A DNA stretch of 64,000 bases from Cladophialophora immunda (taxonomy: Eukaryota; Ascomycota; Eurotiomycetes; Chaetothyriales; Herpotrichiellaceae), in contig NW_015622547.1 in NCBI RefSeq assembly GCF_000835495.1, positions 3,472,001 to 3,536,000 of the forward strand. The letters run 5' to 3'. The notes under the pieces are model-generated. The model ran no database searches and was not told the origin of the DNA. It worked only from the letters and a program-made list of their open reading frames with translations. This document shows, one piece after another, positions 45,025 through 56,503 of the stretch; the stretch's first letter is position 1; every line of letters starts with the position of its first letter. Both the position numbers and the translations under genes were made by a program.

Positions 45025-47098
45025 TCAGGCACCAGCTCGATCTATCTTGGTGCCTTCGAACGCGCGGAATATCCTTTGTTCACCTTCCTTCACCACTGGA
45101 ATGTGCTCCCTCGTCCGAATCCATGTTCCCACCCCGATTCCTTGGTACGCCAGCCGCATGAGTTGAAACTTGCCATCCAGCACCCACTCCAGACCCTTGT
45201 CAATGGAGGAATTGACCGTTTGATAACGGCGACGACGGAAGAACTCGACAATCGACTCGACGAAGATGCTGGCGATGATGATAAGGACCCCGAGTCCCAC
45301 GATCAGGCTCAGGCCGAGGATCGAGAAGTTGGCGTAGGACCCTGTGTTCCGGACCATCTGCGCGGAGCAGAGAGCTTGACCTTCCGCGTCCGAAGGGCCT
45401 TGCACGATCATTCCGTCTGTAATGTCAGAGGGTCCCGTGGCGTACTCCACCACTCCGTGCTGGAGTCGAGCAAGTGCCATCGCAAACAGATTGGACATCT
45501 CGATCACCCACTGGTTGTTGGGCAGACCTGCACTAATGATCTCAGCAACCTTTTCCGACGCACGCAAGACTAATCCCCCTCGACCGGACGTGGTGTAGAA
45601 CATGGATGAGTACTGCAGAACTTGCTGGATGCGCAAAGCTGTAGCGAGCTGACGAGGCGTAGTCCATGCAAAGTTCAAGATTGCAGCTTGTAGCGTCATC
45701 CACCCGTGAAGAGCCGTACAATTGGGAGGGCTCGCATTAGGGTCGCAGAGCTGATGCTGGTCCACACAGGACACAAAGTGGACAAATTCGTCATAATCTA
45801 TTGGGGACAGTGTATATTAGCTTGTATGATCCGTGGGCATAGTTCGTGTGAAAGACCAGAGAAGCTCTCACTATTCGCTTTGTAGTATAGTTGTGTGCCT
45901 GTTGTTGTTTGCAATTTGGCTTGCTTTGTTGCTTGAAAGAAAGGGTCTGTTACTGGACTGAGATATGCAATATTGTTGGCCGAGACAGCAAAGAGTGTGA
46001 TGTCTGCATCTGTCTGGGCCAGATCACCGGCTGGAAACCAAGACTGGTTGGCCACACCCGCTTCGTTGACCCATTGGCTAAACAAACGTAGTCAGTCTTC
46101 TCCAAGTCCTCATTCCCTGGTGATCTGGGTATTGGAACTTACTTAAGAGAGTATAAAAGACCTCCCAGGGTGGAGAAAACCTCAAAATATGTCCATGTGG
46201 AGTTGCCACTACTCAGGGGCCCGAAATCGTAATCGTAGTAGATGATGCTCGTGCCACTGACTTTGTTCGGCTGTATCCTGCCAGAAGTACTCAATGGTGC
46301 ACAAGTGGTGACTCTTCGGTAGTTGATGCGATCTCTTCCCCGGCTGTTGATGCCCAAGACTGTGTGGGACTCGATGTAGCCCGTATCGAGCTTCAGGGCC
46401 GCTGTGTCGCCCAGCAGGCATGTTCCGCTTTTGAATGGGCAGGTAGCGTTCTGATCCTCAGACCACCTGATTTGTTGACGCATATAGGTATTGCAGGTTG
46501 TGGAGCTCGTTGAGCCGCCGTAGCAATCGCGAGCGTAGTTGAAGGCAACCTGACTCTCGTTCTGGGACTTTTCCACATACGAGCTCATCGGCGCTTGAGC
46601 GTCGAAATTCCATTGTCCGCAGTTAGCTCCAGAGACGAGCAACTCGTCGCCCGCTCCCTTGGTCACCTGAGACGAGAGGACTCCAGCTCCAGCAAACAGA
46701 CCGAAAGAGAGGAGCGGAGCGAGTGACAAAATCCACGAGCGTCTCAGGAAGGGCCACAGACGGGTATTTTCGACGTGCTCGGTTGGATCCTTTCGTCGCC
46801 ACCAGCTGAACGGAAGAAGGAGCAATTCATATGCAGCGCCAGCAGAAGTCCCGCTATTTCGTAGAATGATCTGATGCTGCTTTTTGAGTCCGTCGTACGT
46901 CTTGGTGCAATTCAGCTGATGAAGAGCAAAACTGAAAAGCACCCAGAACTGCGATCCGACTAATGTGATGAAGACACCCAGGAAAGCAACCAAGAAAGCG
47001 CCATGGGAGCTAGACAGAGTTAACGTCGCTCCAGTTACTGAGCCTTTGGAGTGGTTGACCCATGATCCGGTATAGATGCGCCCGGGTTCAGTAGACAT
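45025..47098 (-). CDS. Fungal membrane protein of unknown function
   Basis: Three exons (47098-46143, 46077-45872, 45797-45025) give about 644 aa. The start GRIYTGSWVNHS and VTGATLTLSS matches a protein type common in filamentous ascomycetes but without known function. Helices are visible at GAFLVAFLGVFITLVGSQFW, SWILSLAPLLSFGLFAGAGV and SILGLSLIVGLGVLIIIASI. Between them lies a large cysteine-rich, N-glycosylation-rich domain, probably extracellular or lumenal. The short C-terminal tail is cytosolic by this topology. The ATG at 47098 precedes the conserved block; upstream codons lack an ATG in frame. Convergent with the acyl-CoA ligase gene. Confidence 0.8.
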
Positions 47099-47854
47099 TG
47101 TTTCGAGCCCTTGTCTGATGTTCGACTTGTAGAGATGAAGCCCATTCAAGAAGTAACGGCTCAGACCGACTACATCAGTTCCGGGGGGACTTACCGTCTA
47201 GCTACTCTTCCCCAGTCTATGATGAGGCTACTCACTGTAGTAGTGTTGAGGCGTTTTGGACGAGTGATGCAATTTCCCTGGTGAGGCTGAAAGGCAGACA
47301 GTCAACGCCACAGCTCGGAAAATTGAGATTGTTGTCGATGTAGCCTAAGTCCAGCCTTACCCCTGAAACTATCTGGACGTGCCTAGAGCGACGCCACCTC
47401 CTCGATTCTCGTATACACACACCGCTTTTCTTTTTAAGCTTCAATAAAGCGACAAAAACCGTCACGCTGTCTTAAATCGGATGCACCCGAGTCTTGTGCC
47501 ACGCGAGAGGTAGGGCTCTTTCAGAGCGTTCCCCCTCGCGTGTCCTTGCATCCCGCAAAGTCCATTGGTAGACCAGATTCAAATCTCAGCCGCCCTATAC
47601 ACAAATGAGGCTCGTGTGACCTCAGAGGTGCGCTAGCTATCTTTCTCGTCCAGCGTCGCCCTGTTCCAGACGGGCATAAAAGGTTTGCGACATGTCCCTC
47701 CTGCTTCTGTTCTGCAGAATATCCCACGCGAACTTTCTTTTCAACTCTCGCAGAAAAACAGTCTCTTTCTTTCCAGTGCAGGAACCATCTAGACCTGCCT
47801 TGCGTTAGCTCTGCTACAGCCTTACCCAGAAGATTCGTTCAATACCAGCATAGC
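47099..47854. other. Divergent intergenic region, 756 bp
   Basis: This stretch lies between the membrane protein (minus) and the GPI protein (plus). A minus-strand frame at 47232-47465 ends near a GTGAGT and could be an upstream exon, but I could not support it. Confidence 0.45.
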
Positions 47855-48559
47855 ATGTCAGCAATGGCCAAGCATCTCCTCTACCTTGCCTTTGGCTTGT
47901 CGGCCGTATTTGCCCAATCGACATCTCTCGACTATTGCCAGGCTCTGGTCGATGTCATGTCGCTGTGCGAGGCAGAAACCAGTGACTTTACCCTGCTCCC
48001 CGCGACCTCGCAGGCGTCTTGCCTCTGCACTACCCAAATCTCCACGTTGACCTGGGGTCCACAGGAGTTCGACGATCTGGCCTCCTTATGTGCATCACAG
48101 TATGCCACTATCGACACCGAAATTGCCAGCGATGCCAGTGCGCTGGAAGGCTTCTGCACGATGTTCGCAGCCGATGCACAAATCACTTCTTCTCCTCCAG
48201 CCGCATCAGCGACAACTTCGGCCACCCCTGGGAATATCATCCAAGGAAATTCGGTGAGTACTTCGATGCGATACCTAGCGCTCTTCTCTCTGTACAGCCA
48301 GTTAACGAGTTGCACTCTTCAGCTCACGGACTCTGGACCCTCCACCCAGGCAGGCACAACGCAAACCCCTGCTGCAGAGACTCCTTCCACAACTCCAGCC
48401 CCTTCCGCGTCTTATTCTGTTGTCACCGTCGGCGGATCGACCCCGAGCGCAAATCCCAATTCGAACCCCGCAGCAAGAGTCGACCATAAAGGGAGCGAAA
48501 AGCTGACTGGGGGGCTGGTGGTTGGTCTCTTGAGTTATCTGGGGTATTTACTTGTTTGA
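47855..48559 (+). CDS. GPI-anchored cysteine-rich surface protein
   Basis: Two exons (47855-48253, 48323-48559) give about 211 aa. The 69-nt intron has no stop and keeps frame, so an unspliced reading would add 23 residues; GTGAGT, a TTAAC-like branch and CAG support splicing. A signal peptide (HLLYLAFGLSAVFAQ) is followed by a domain with six cysteines, including DYCQAL, SLCEAE, ASCLCTT, ASLCASQY and EGFCTMF. A Ser/Thr/Pro-rich stretch and a C-terminal hydrophobic tail (GGLVVGLLSYLGYLLV) indicate GPI anchoring at the plasma membrane or wall. It resembles CFEM-like fungal surface proteins but lacks the eight-cysteine pattern. Confidence 0.82.
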   Translation: MSAMAKHLLYLAFGLSAVFAQSTSLDYCQALVDVMSLCEAETSDFTLLPATSQASCLCTTQISTLTWGPQEFDDLASLCASQYATIDTEIASDASALEGFCTMFAADAQITSSPPAASATTSATPGNIIQGNSVSTSMRYLALFSLYSQLTSCTLQLTDSGPSTQAGTTQTPAAETPSTTPAPSASYSVVTVGGSTPSANPNSNPAARVDHKGSEKLTGGLVVGLLSYLGYLLV

Positions 48560-49001
48560 AGAAGCGCGACCACTTTGGGTTCCATGTGTTCTTTTGGCTT
48601 GATGGCACGCGACGCAACGTCTTCGGGGGCATAGAGGTCCGATACCTCATGGTGGTGAGAGAACAGATATCACATATAGTGACCGGGGTATAGAGGTATT
48701 GTTAACTTGTCCACCACATATTGAGATTGCGGACAAGGGTGGGATCTACTTCAGCCTCGTTGTATCTCTCCACTTGACGGAGTCGGTGGATCGGCACGTG
48801 GACCCGTCGAGCCTTGCCGTCTTGTTCACCCACCAACCCTTATCGCTTATCTGCCCAGGCGTGCCAGTCTCCATCGATCTTCGAATCCCCCCCGCCCAGC
48901 GCTGCGCCCTTCCTCCCATCTGCCATCTTACCTCGCATCTTCATAGACAAGATCAGATACCCTTGCTGCCCCGTCGCTCGCATCTTCTCATCACCGTCGA
49001 A
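48560..49001. other. Intergenic, 442 bp
   Basis: This is the promoter and leader of the bleomycin hydrolase gene. The frame of that gene is open through part of this stretch but without a good start. Confidence 0.45.
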
Positions 49002-50625
49002 ATGGGCAACTCACAGAGCTCTTCTAGCCTCAATGAGCCGGCAGTCGAGAAGCTCCTCGTCCAACAGCTCCAATCACTACGCACACGCGATAAGCTCTCG
49101 CAGGTCGAAGCCGACCACGACTACATCCAAGTGGACGCCGAGAAAGGCATCCCGCACTCATACTCTACCGATCCCTCTCTAGACATCAAGACCGCCTCGG
49201 AATGGGAGAGAGAACTCCTCTCCTCGGCGAAGAACCGCCTCGCGTTGAACGCCCTGCTCTCGAACGACATCCGCTCCGTCATCAGCAACAAAGTCGCCAC
49301 TCTTCCCGACACGCAGACATTCAACGTCAAGATCCCGTTTGAAGGGTCGCCCGTGACCAACCAGCGCTCCTCGGGACGATGTTGGCTGTTCGCAACGACA
49401 AACGTGTTGCGCGTGCCGATCATGAAGAAGCACAACCTGAAAGAGTTTGAGTTGAGCCAGTCGTATTTGTTCTTCTGGGATAAGATGGAGAAGGCGAACT
49501 GGTTCCTGGAACAGATGATTGACACGGCCGCCACGGACTTGGGAGACAGGGAGGTGCAGGAGTTGTTGGGGGCTCCCGTCAATGATGGTGGGCAGTGGGA
49601 TATGGCCAGTAATCTGGTGGAGAAATACGGTCTGGTAAGGCGCCGCCTCTGACAATGCTCGTACGGCAACTTTGAGTCCTGACAGTCGTGGTGATGTACA
49701 GGTTCCGCAGAAGTTGTACCCCGACAGCTACAACGCCATGAATTCGTCGGCCATGGGATCGATCCTGACCACCAAACTGCGAGAAGACGGCCTTGCCCTC
49801 CGCGCTCTTGTTCACAACGGTGTCTCGTCCAATACCAGGTCATCCGCGCTGGTGCTGGCAAAGGCAAAGATGATGCGTGAAATCCACTGCATTCTCACGC
49901 TCATGCTGGGCCCACCGCCCAAACCAGATGAGAAATTCACGTGGGAGTTCTACGACAAGGACGAAAAGTACCACAAGATGGCGATGACGCCGCTCGAACT
50001 CGCCAAGTCCCTCTCCACGCCGAGCGTGGTCAGGAGCTTGGGCGGCGCCGACGTCTCCCGCATGTTCAGCCTGGTGAACGATCCCCGGAACAAGTACATG
50101 TCCCTCCTGACCGTCTCACGCCTGGGCAACGTCGTGGGCGGACGGCCCATCACCTACGTCAACGTGGACATGGCCACGATGAAGCGAGCGGCGGTCGCCA
50201 TGCTTCGCGCCGGCCTGCCCGTCTTCTTCGGCAGCGACGTGGGCAAATTTTCCAACTCCCAGAGCGGCATCATGGACCCGGAACTGTACGACTACGGCCT
50301 GGCATTCAACATCTCGCTCAACCTGTCCAAGTCTCAGCGCCTCAAGGTGCGAGAATCCGCCATGACGCACGCCATGGTTTTGACCGGCGTCCAAATGGAA
50401 GACGACGCCAAGGGCCGCGAGAAGAGCGTGCGATGGCGCGTGATGAACTCCTGGGGCGAAAGCGCAGGCGAGAAAGGCTACTTTGTCATGACTGATAAAT
50501 GGATGGACGAGTTTGTGTATCAGGTCGTGGTGGATCCCGGATTTGTGGCCAAGGAGGTTCGCGACGTGTTGAAAGGAGAGCCGACCGTGCTGCCATTGTG
50601 GGATCCGATGGGGGCGTTGGCGTGA
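49002..50625 (+). CDS. BLH1: Bleomycin hydrolase, cysteine aminopeptidase C1B
   Basis: Two exons (49002-49634, 49702-50625) encode about 518 aa. The papain-type triad is visible: Cys in NQRSSGRCWLFATTN, His in MTHAMVLTGVQ and Asn in RWRVMNSWGE. Flanking blocks such as ELSQSYLFFWDKMEKANWFL and GGQWDMASNLVEKYGLVPQ are highly conserved. The enzyme is a cytosolic homohexameric aminopeptidase that also hydrolyses homocysteine thiolactone and bleomycin (known from yeast LAP3/BLH1). The N-terminus MGNSQSSSS fits an N-myristoylation consensus, which could place some protein at membranes; this is inference. The start at 49002 is the first ATG before the conserved region. Confidence 0.95.
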
Positions 50626-51179
50626 AGATGGGGCGTATAAGGAGAACCAATGGATGGACGGTATAGAGAGATTATATGAATAGCGCCCTCCCGACGATAG
50701 ATGTGACATGTGTGTGAATGATTACCTAGGTAGAACAAGCGTGTCCACGTGTTTTGTGTGGTCGAGTCACTGGTTCTAGCATTATGCCGAATGAAGCCAA
50801 GGGAGAACACAACCATTTCAGATTGGTGTCGAGGAGCTATCTGATCAAGGCCGATGCATTTGAGACGCAAATGAGGCTCAGTCAGGGCGAATGCCTGCAG
50901 AATGGAGAGCAGACAAGCTGCTCTGGCATGACCGTCTAGCCTGAGCCGCCCGTGAGAGGTACACCTGGTCGCAGAAACTCCTTCGCTAATTTCGAAGCAT
51001 TCAAATGCTGACAAGACAGTGTCATGTGCCATATCCAAGGTCGCGCTCGTTCCCATAGAAAACCCCTCCCGGGACAGCTGAAAATGCCCGATAAGAACCT
51101 AACGCCGGCCCATCCGTTTGTTGATGCAGTCGCTGAAAAACAGGCCATTCGGAACTCTTCGAAGTTGCTTCCACTGTTC
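50626..51179. other. Convergent intergenic region, 554 bp
   Basis: This stretch lies between the bleomycin hydrolase and RAD6 genes; it presumably holds the two 3' UTRs. Nothing else was found. Confidence 0.45.
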
Positions 51180-51778
51180 TCAATCTTCCCAGCTCTTTTC
51201 CACGGTCTCCCTCACTCTCTTGGTATATTCCTTCCGGTTGTCCTTGTAGAGATTGCTCGCCTCAACATTGGCCGGAGAGCTCGTGTTGGGGTCGTTTAAC
51301 AGACTCTGAATTGATGTCAAGATTGCAGCAACGTCGTATGTTGGAGACCACCGGTTCTGCAGGATATCCAGGCACAACTCGCCAGTGCCATACACGTTTG
51401 GATGGAACATCTGTGAGACGAATTTGACCCCCGGTGGCTTATTTGGATAGGCTTCTTCGAATTGCATCACTAGTCTGAATGTGCCGTCTTCGAACGGGGT
51501 GTCTGCAGGGCCAATGATCACAGCATTCCTAAACTCCTGTCAGAGTCGTTCTGGACATGTATTGAACGGGGAGGGGTCGATTTACCAGGTCATGACATTG
51601 TCGGCGATGGGAGAGGCAGAAACACCAGCGGGAGGATCTGTTTGCATACGCTATAAGAGCAATGGGTTAGCACTCATGGGAAAATTGAGCGTCAGGTTAG
51701 ACTCCGTATCCTAAGGATATCGGTGAAACTGCGTACCTTGAAGTCCCGCATCAAGCGGCGTCGTGCGGAGGTGGACAT
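51180..51778 (-). CDS. rad6: Ubiquitin-conjugating enzyme E2, RAD6/UBC2 orthologue
   Basis: Three exons (51778-51737, 51650-51586, 51528-51180) give 151 aa, the standard length in filamentous fungi. The sequence starts [20 protein letters not shown] and has [20 protein letters not shown], then [19 protein letters not shown] with the catalytic Cys in the ELCLD stretch. The C-terminus [11 protein letters not shown] lacks the acidic tail of budding yeast Rad6, as expected outside yeasts. It ubiquitinates PCNA with Rad18 in DNA damage tolerance and histone H2B with Bre1, in the nucleus. Aspergillus and Neurospora counterparts are uvsJ and mus-8. It is divergent from the thiolase gene. Confidence 0.96.
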
Positions 51779-52479
51779 GGCGGTTTCTTGAGGTCTTGGG
51801 GTAGAGCAAACGATTGGGGAGTCAGTTGAGAGTTGATCCTTGGTGTAGTTTCGTGTATAACTCGGTGTGCGGAGGAAACAAGGAGATTAGGAAGGACGCA
51901 CGCGAGGTTGAAAGATAGAAGAGCAGCGAAGGCGGAGTGGCGCCCAAGTACGAGGAAGTGGTTTGCCCGCCATCCGATTCACTCTTCCAGAAGTGACGAT
52001 AAACACTCCACCCTAGCGAAAGGGGAAGTTGCTATACTCCGGAGTATTCGAGCTTCACGTGGCTCAGTCGCTAGCTGCGCACCACGTGATCCCTCGTCTG
52101 GCATCTCTGGCTGCTCCGAAATTCCTCCACGCCGGAGCCGAGGATGTTCTTCCGCTCTTCTAGAGACTGGGTTCCGCACTTCATGGACTTTAGGATCCGG
52201 AGCGTAGGTTTGCCTCCCGATCTATTATGAATAGAGAGCTCTTCCTCTCTTCCCTGTGATCCTGACTGATTAGTAGGGCATCTCTTCCTCTGGCTCGAGC
52301 GGTCTCGATAAATACTGGTTGCGTCCACTACACCCCTCTCCCTTCCACCGCTGCTCCTCATTCCCCGCTCGAGCAAGACCAAGACTTGACATGTGCAGCT
52401 GATTGCCGAATACTCCATATATATACCCCTGTTCGAGCCCGAGTCCAACCTGGATTCCCAAGCTTCCAGCACCGCCGAG
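51779..52479. other. Divergent promoter between RAD6 and thiolase, 701 bp
   Basis: This stretch probably holds the 5' UTRs and promoters of both genes. No element stands out. Confidence 0.45.
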
Positions 52480-53855
<1,376 letters not shown>

Positions 53856-55048
53856 GTTGCGCTTTAGAGTACGTGGAGGTTTGGACGTGGGACGCGCAAA
53901 ATGAAAAGAAAGAAGCAAAAAGTCTGATCCGGACAAGGAGAACAGCTGGGGTGAAGCTGAGTTGCCTCAAGCGGTGGATTTATGTTGAAAAGGGCATCAT
54001 CTACTGCAGGCATAGCGCCGGCGTTGTACAATACCACCACCCTGAGAACTCAGTACATTGTCGTTTGGAAGGATCGTCACACCTATATGGGCACCGCAAT
54101 CTGCGGCAGGGGCGTTATCTGTCCCCATCGTTTGATATGTGGTTCATCATCACCCGCAAATGTTGCTGGCGGGACAGTACAATTCCCATAGGACAAATCC
54201 CTCCCAATGTTCAATTTGCCCAGTAGCCATGGACATGAGACAGGCTTGATAGACGCCGGGCCACCGTCGACTACTCGGTACATACGGACGAAGGGGAAAT
54301 CACCGCCGCGAAGGCACAATCGTTATCCAAAAGTTGACACAATATCCCTCGTAATGATCGTTTCCGGGAAAAACACAAGGTCAACAATCTGAAAGACTCT
54401 CGGCATGCACAATACTTTGTGATTCTGCTATGTACCTTCTTCTATGGGCCATTCTTTCCTTTGGTAGTGGTAGCCTTGAGAGAGTTATGAGCTGTCCCAC
54501 TAGGAAACCTCGTTACCACCACACGCCGGTGGGTCGCTGCTTTCCCTTTCCCTGAGGCAACGGGGTCGGTGCGCGTGGATGAGGGTTTCCTCCTGGATGA
54601 TCTGGATCGAAACTTGACCATTTGGTAACGCGGTGTGTAGAATAGACTCGCCTGCTGCTGAGCGGCGGATTTGTTTTTGTTTTTTTTTTTTGCAAGTGGA
54701 AAATACTGAGAGTGGGCGAGAGACCTCGCTGGGAGGGCAAGAGCCCCCCCAATATAACAAATGGAACAAAGGCAGCTCAGATATCCCAGATTCCAGACCC
54801 GGGATCTGAAAAACCAAACAAACTTCGTAAGCCGGGTATAAGTCAAGGCAAAAAAGGAGGTCATCTCGGCCGTATGTGTTTTGGTGGAAAATAGTTCCCC
54901 TGAGAAACTGCAATATCCTCAAAGGGTTGGTTGGGTCATACTGTGTCGTCAGAAAAGGATCGTCGCCGCTTCGAAAGAAAAGTGTCGCAAAATAATCACA
55001 TATTACCGCCCATAACCATCGAATCCATGTCCGAATGCCAGCGCCAAT
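53856..55048. other. Convergent intergenic region, 1193 bp
   Basis: This stretch lies between the thiolase and a minus-strand membrane protein gene. A 12-T run lies at 54680-54691. Overlapping frames around 54442-54922 are low complexity and lysine/serine-rich without support. Confidence 0.45.
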
Positions 55049-56503
55049 TTACGGTGCAACTGAGCTAACGACTTGCACTCTCTTCAAAGACTTTTTTCTC
55101 AGGACTTTCGTGTTGTTCTTCCCAGGCACTGTCAAGATTCCCATCACGTTCTCCCTCTCCTGCTCCCTGTGGAGACCAGAAGAGGTATTCTGCGGTCGCA
55201 AGGTTTGGTCTGTACTTGGGTTTCGGGATGAGTGGCCCGACCGAGGTGCGGAACCGCTTCGTCCGTTAGAGACGTCTTGTCCGTCCATCCTTGTCGACCA
55301 ATACTCTGTTGGGTTGTGCGAACTGGGAACTTGCGTGTCGTAGATGATTCCACTAGGGCCAATGCTGGAGACAGATACCCGAGACAGTTGTGTAGTCGAC
55401 GTTGCTGGGGAACTCGTGTTGCTATCTTGGCCAGGATGGGAGAGATTGAACTGAGACTGGTTCGCCTGACGGTAAAAGGAACTAGAAATTGGGGTGTGGA
55501 CATTGTTAAAGCTCGAGCGGTACGCTGAGGGTGGCATTGAATATTGCGGCGGCTTCAGTTCGGGAGGACGAGATGCCGTCGTTGGGGAGGGGCTCTGTCG
55601 CTGTTGCCTGCTGGACGGAGGCATCAGGCTGAGCGAAGTGGGTTGGTCATGCTGTGAGGTGAGAGATGCCCGCAGAGATCGAGCGTCTGGAGCTGGGACG
55701 GCAAGTGACATCGGCTCCTGTGGAGGGACAGGGCTGAGCTGTGGTGATTGTCCCGGTAGAGGGGAGCTATCAAGAGCATTTATGGCCGAATGGTAAGACG
55801 AGCACGTTTGTGGGGATACTGACGGACCGTTTATTGCGCTGATCATAGATTGGTGAGGCGACCGTTCCGATATTCGGGAAAGAGTTGCCTGAGATCTTTG
55901 TGTGACTGGTGAGCAAGGAGCACGGTTGCTGAACGATCTGGAAAAGTTGGTGTGCCTGTTCGGTCCCAACGGTGACGGCGATGGCGTTGGCGAAGGAATC
56001 GTTATTTCCCACGTTCTCGTCGTAGTCACATCTTTGGACTTTTCCGGGGTCTGGACAGGGGTGGAATTGTAAAGGTCCCTTCTAGCTGTGATGGTGGTGG
56101 CTCTGGACGTAGGTCGAGTAATTATCGAAGCCGTCTCCACCTGAGACATCTGATCCTGTCGGGACTGTGATCTGTCCATGATAGTGGCCCACCACTCGAA
56201 AGGACTTTTTCTGCCCGTCATGGCCGATTCATTGTCTGCCAGCATCCCGAATTGCCTCATGCCGAACTTTGAGCCTGTCAAGGACAGGTGCTGTGAAGTT
56301 GGAACCATACGCCCCCGTCTCAAGGTGACGCGACGAAGGGGCCCGGTGAGGTTGTCCACCTCTCTCTGTTGTTTGGCCCTTCGGCGGAGAAACCAACATC
56401 GTAACGCAACGGCAAGGGTGACCAACAGAAGCGTCGAACCAACGGCGATTATGACGATGTATACCCAGAGAGGTAAACCAGTATCATTGAGAAGAGTCTT
56501 CAT
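55049..56503 (-). CDS. Single-span membrane protein with long Ser/Pro-rich tail
   Basis: A single 484-residue frame begins at ATG 56503. The N-terminus is short, followed by one transmembrane helix (LWVYIVIIAVGSTLLLVTLA) and a basic stop-transfer segment (RCWFLRRRAKQQR). A conserved-looking block follows: RRVTLRRGRMVPTSQHLSL, FGMRQFGMLADNESAM and SPFEWWATIMDRSQSRQ. I recall such proteins as widespread in Eurotiomycetes but without function. The remaining 330 residues are disordered, rich in Ser, Pro, Thr and Gln, and likely phosphorylated. The C-terminus becomes basic again (KVLRKKSLKRVQVV). Topology suggests a small outside part and a large cytosolic tail, as in stress sensors or scaffolds; that is speculation. 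Confidence 0.75.
   Translation of the reverse strand: MKTLLNDTGLPLWVYIVIIAVGSTLLLVTLAVALRCWFLRRRAKQQREVDNLTGPLRRVTLRRGRMVPTSQHLSLTGSKFGMRQFGMLADNESAMTGRKSPFEWWATIMDRSQSRQDQMSQVETASIITRPTSRATTITARRDLYNSTPVQTPEKSKDVTTTRTWEITIPSPTPSPSPLGPNRHTNFSRSFSNRAPCSPVTQRSQATLSRISERSPHQSMISAINGPSVSPQTCSSYHSAINALDSSPLPGQSPQLSPVPPQEPMSLAVPAPDARSLRASLTSQHDQPTSLSLMPPSSRQQRQSPSPTTASRPPELKPPQYSMPPSAYRSSFNNVHTPISSSFYRQANQSQFNLSHPGQDSNTSSPATSTTQLSRVSVSSIGPSGIIYDTQVPSSHNPTEYWSTRMDGQDVSNGRSGSAPRSGHSSRNPSTDQTLRPQNTSSGLHREQERENVMGILTVPGKNNTKVLRKKSLKRVQVVSSVAP

Noticed and set aside
47232..47465. Minus-strand frame of 77 codons ending near a GTGAGT, possibly an upstream exon of the membrane protein.
   Set aside because: The family normally starts at the GRIYTG block, and the join would need a long intron with weak signals; no motif supports it.
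49121..49867. Long antisense frame (248 codons) opposite bleomycin hydrolase.
   Set aside because: It crosses the real intron and has no protein-family features.
54680..54691. T-run that might be the poly-A end of a retroposed element.
   Set aside because: No element body, target-site duplication or coding remnant is visible next to it.
54442..54922. Overlapping minus-strand frames of about 140 codons.
   Set aside because: Low-complexity Lys/Ser-rich text created partly by a poly-T run at 54680-54691; no splice or domain support.
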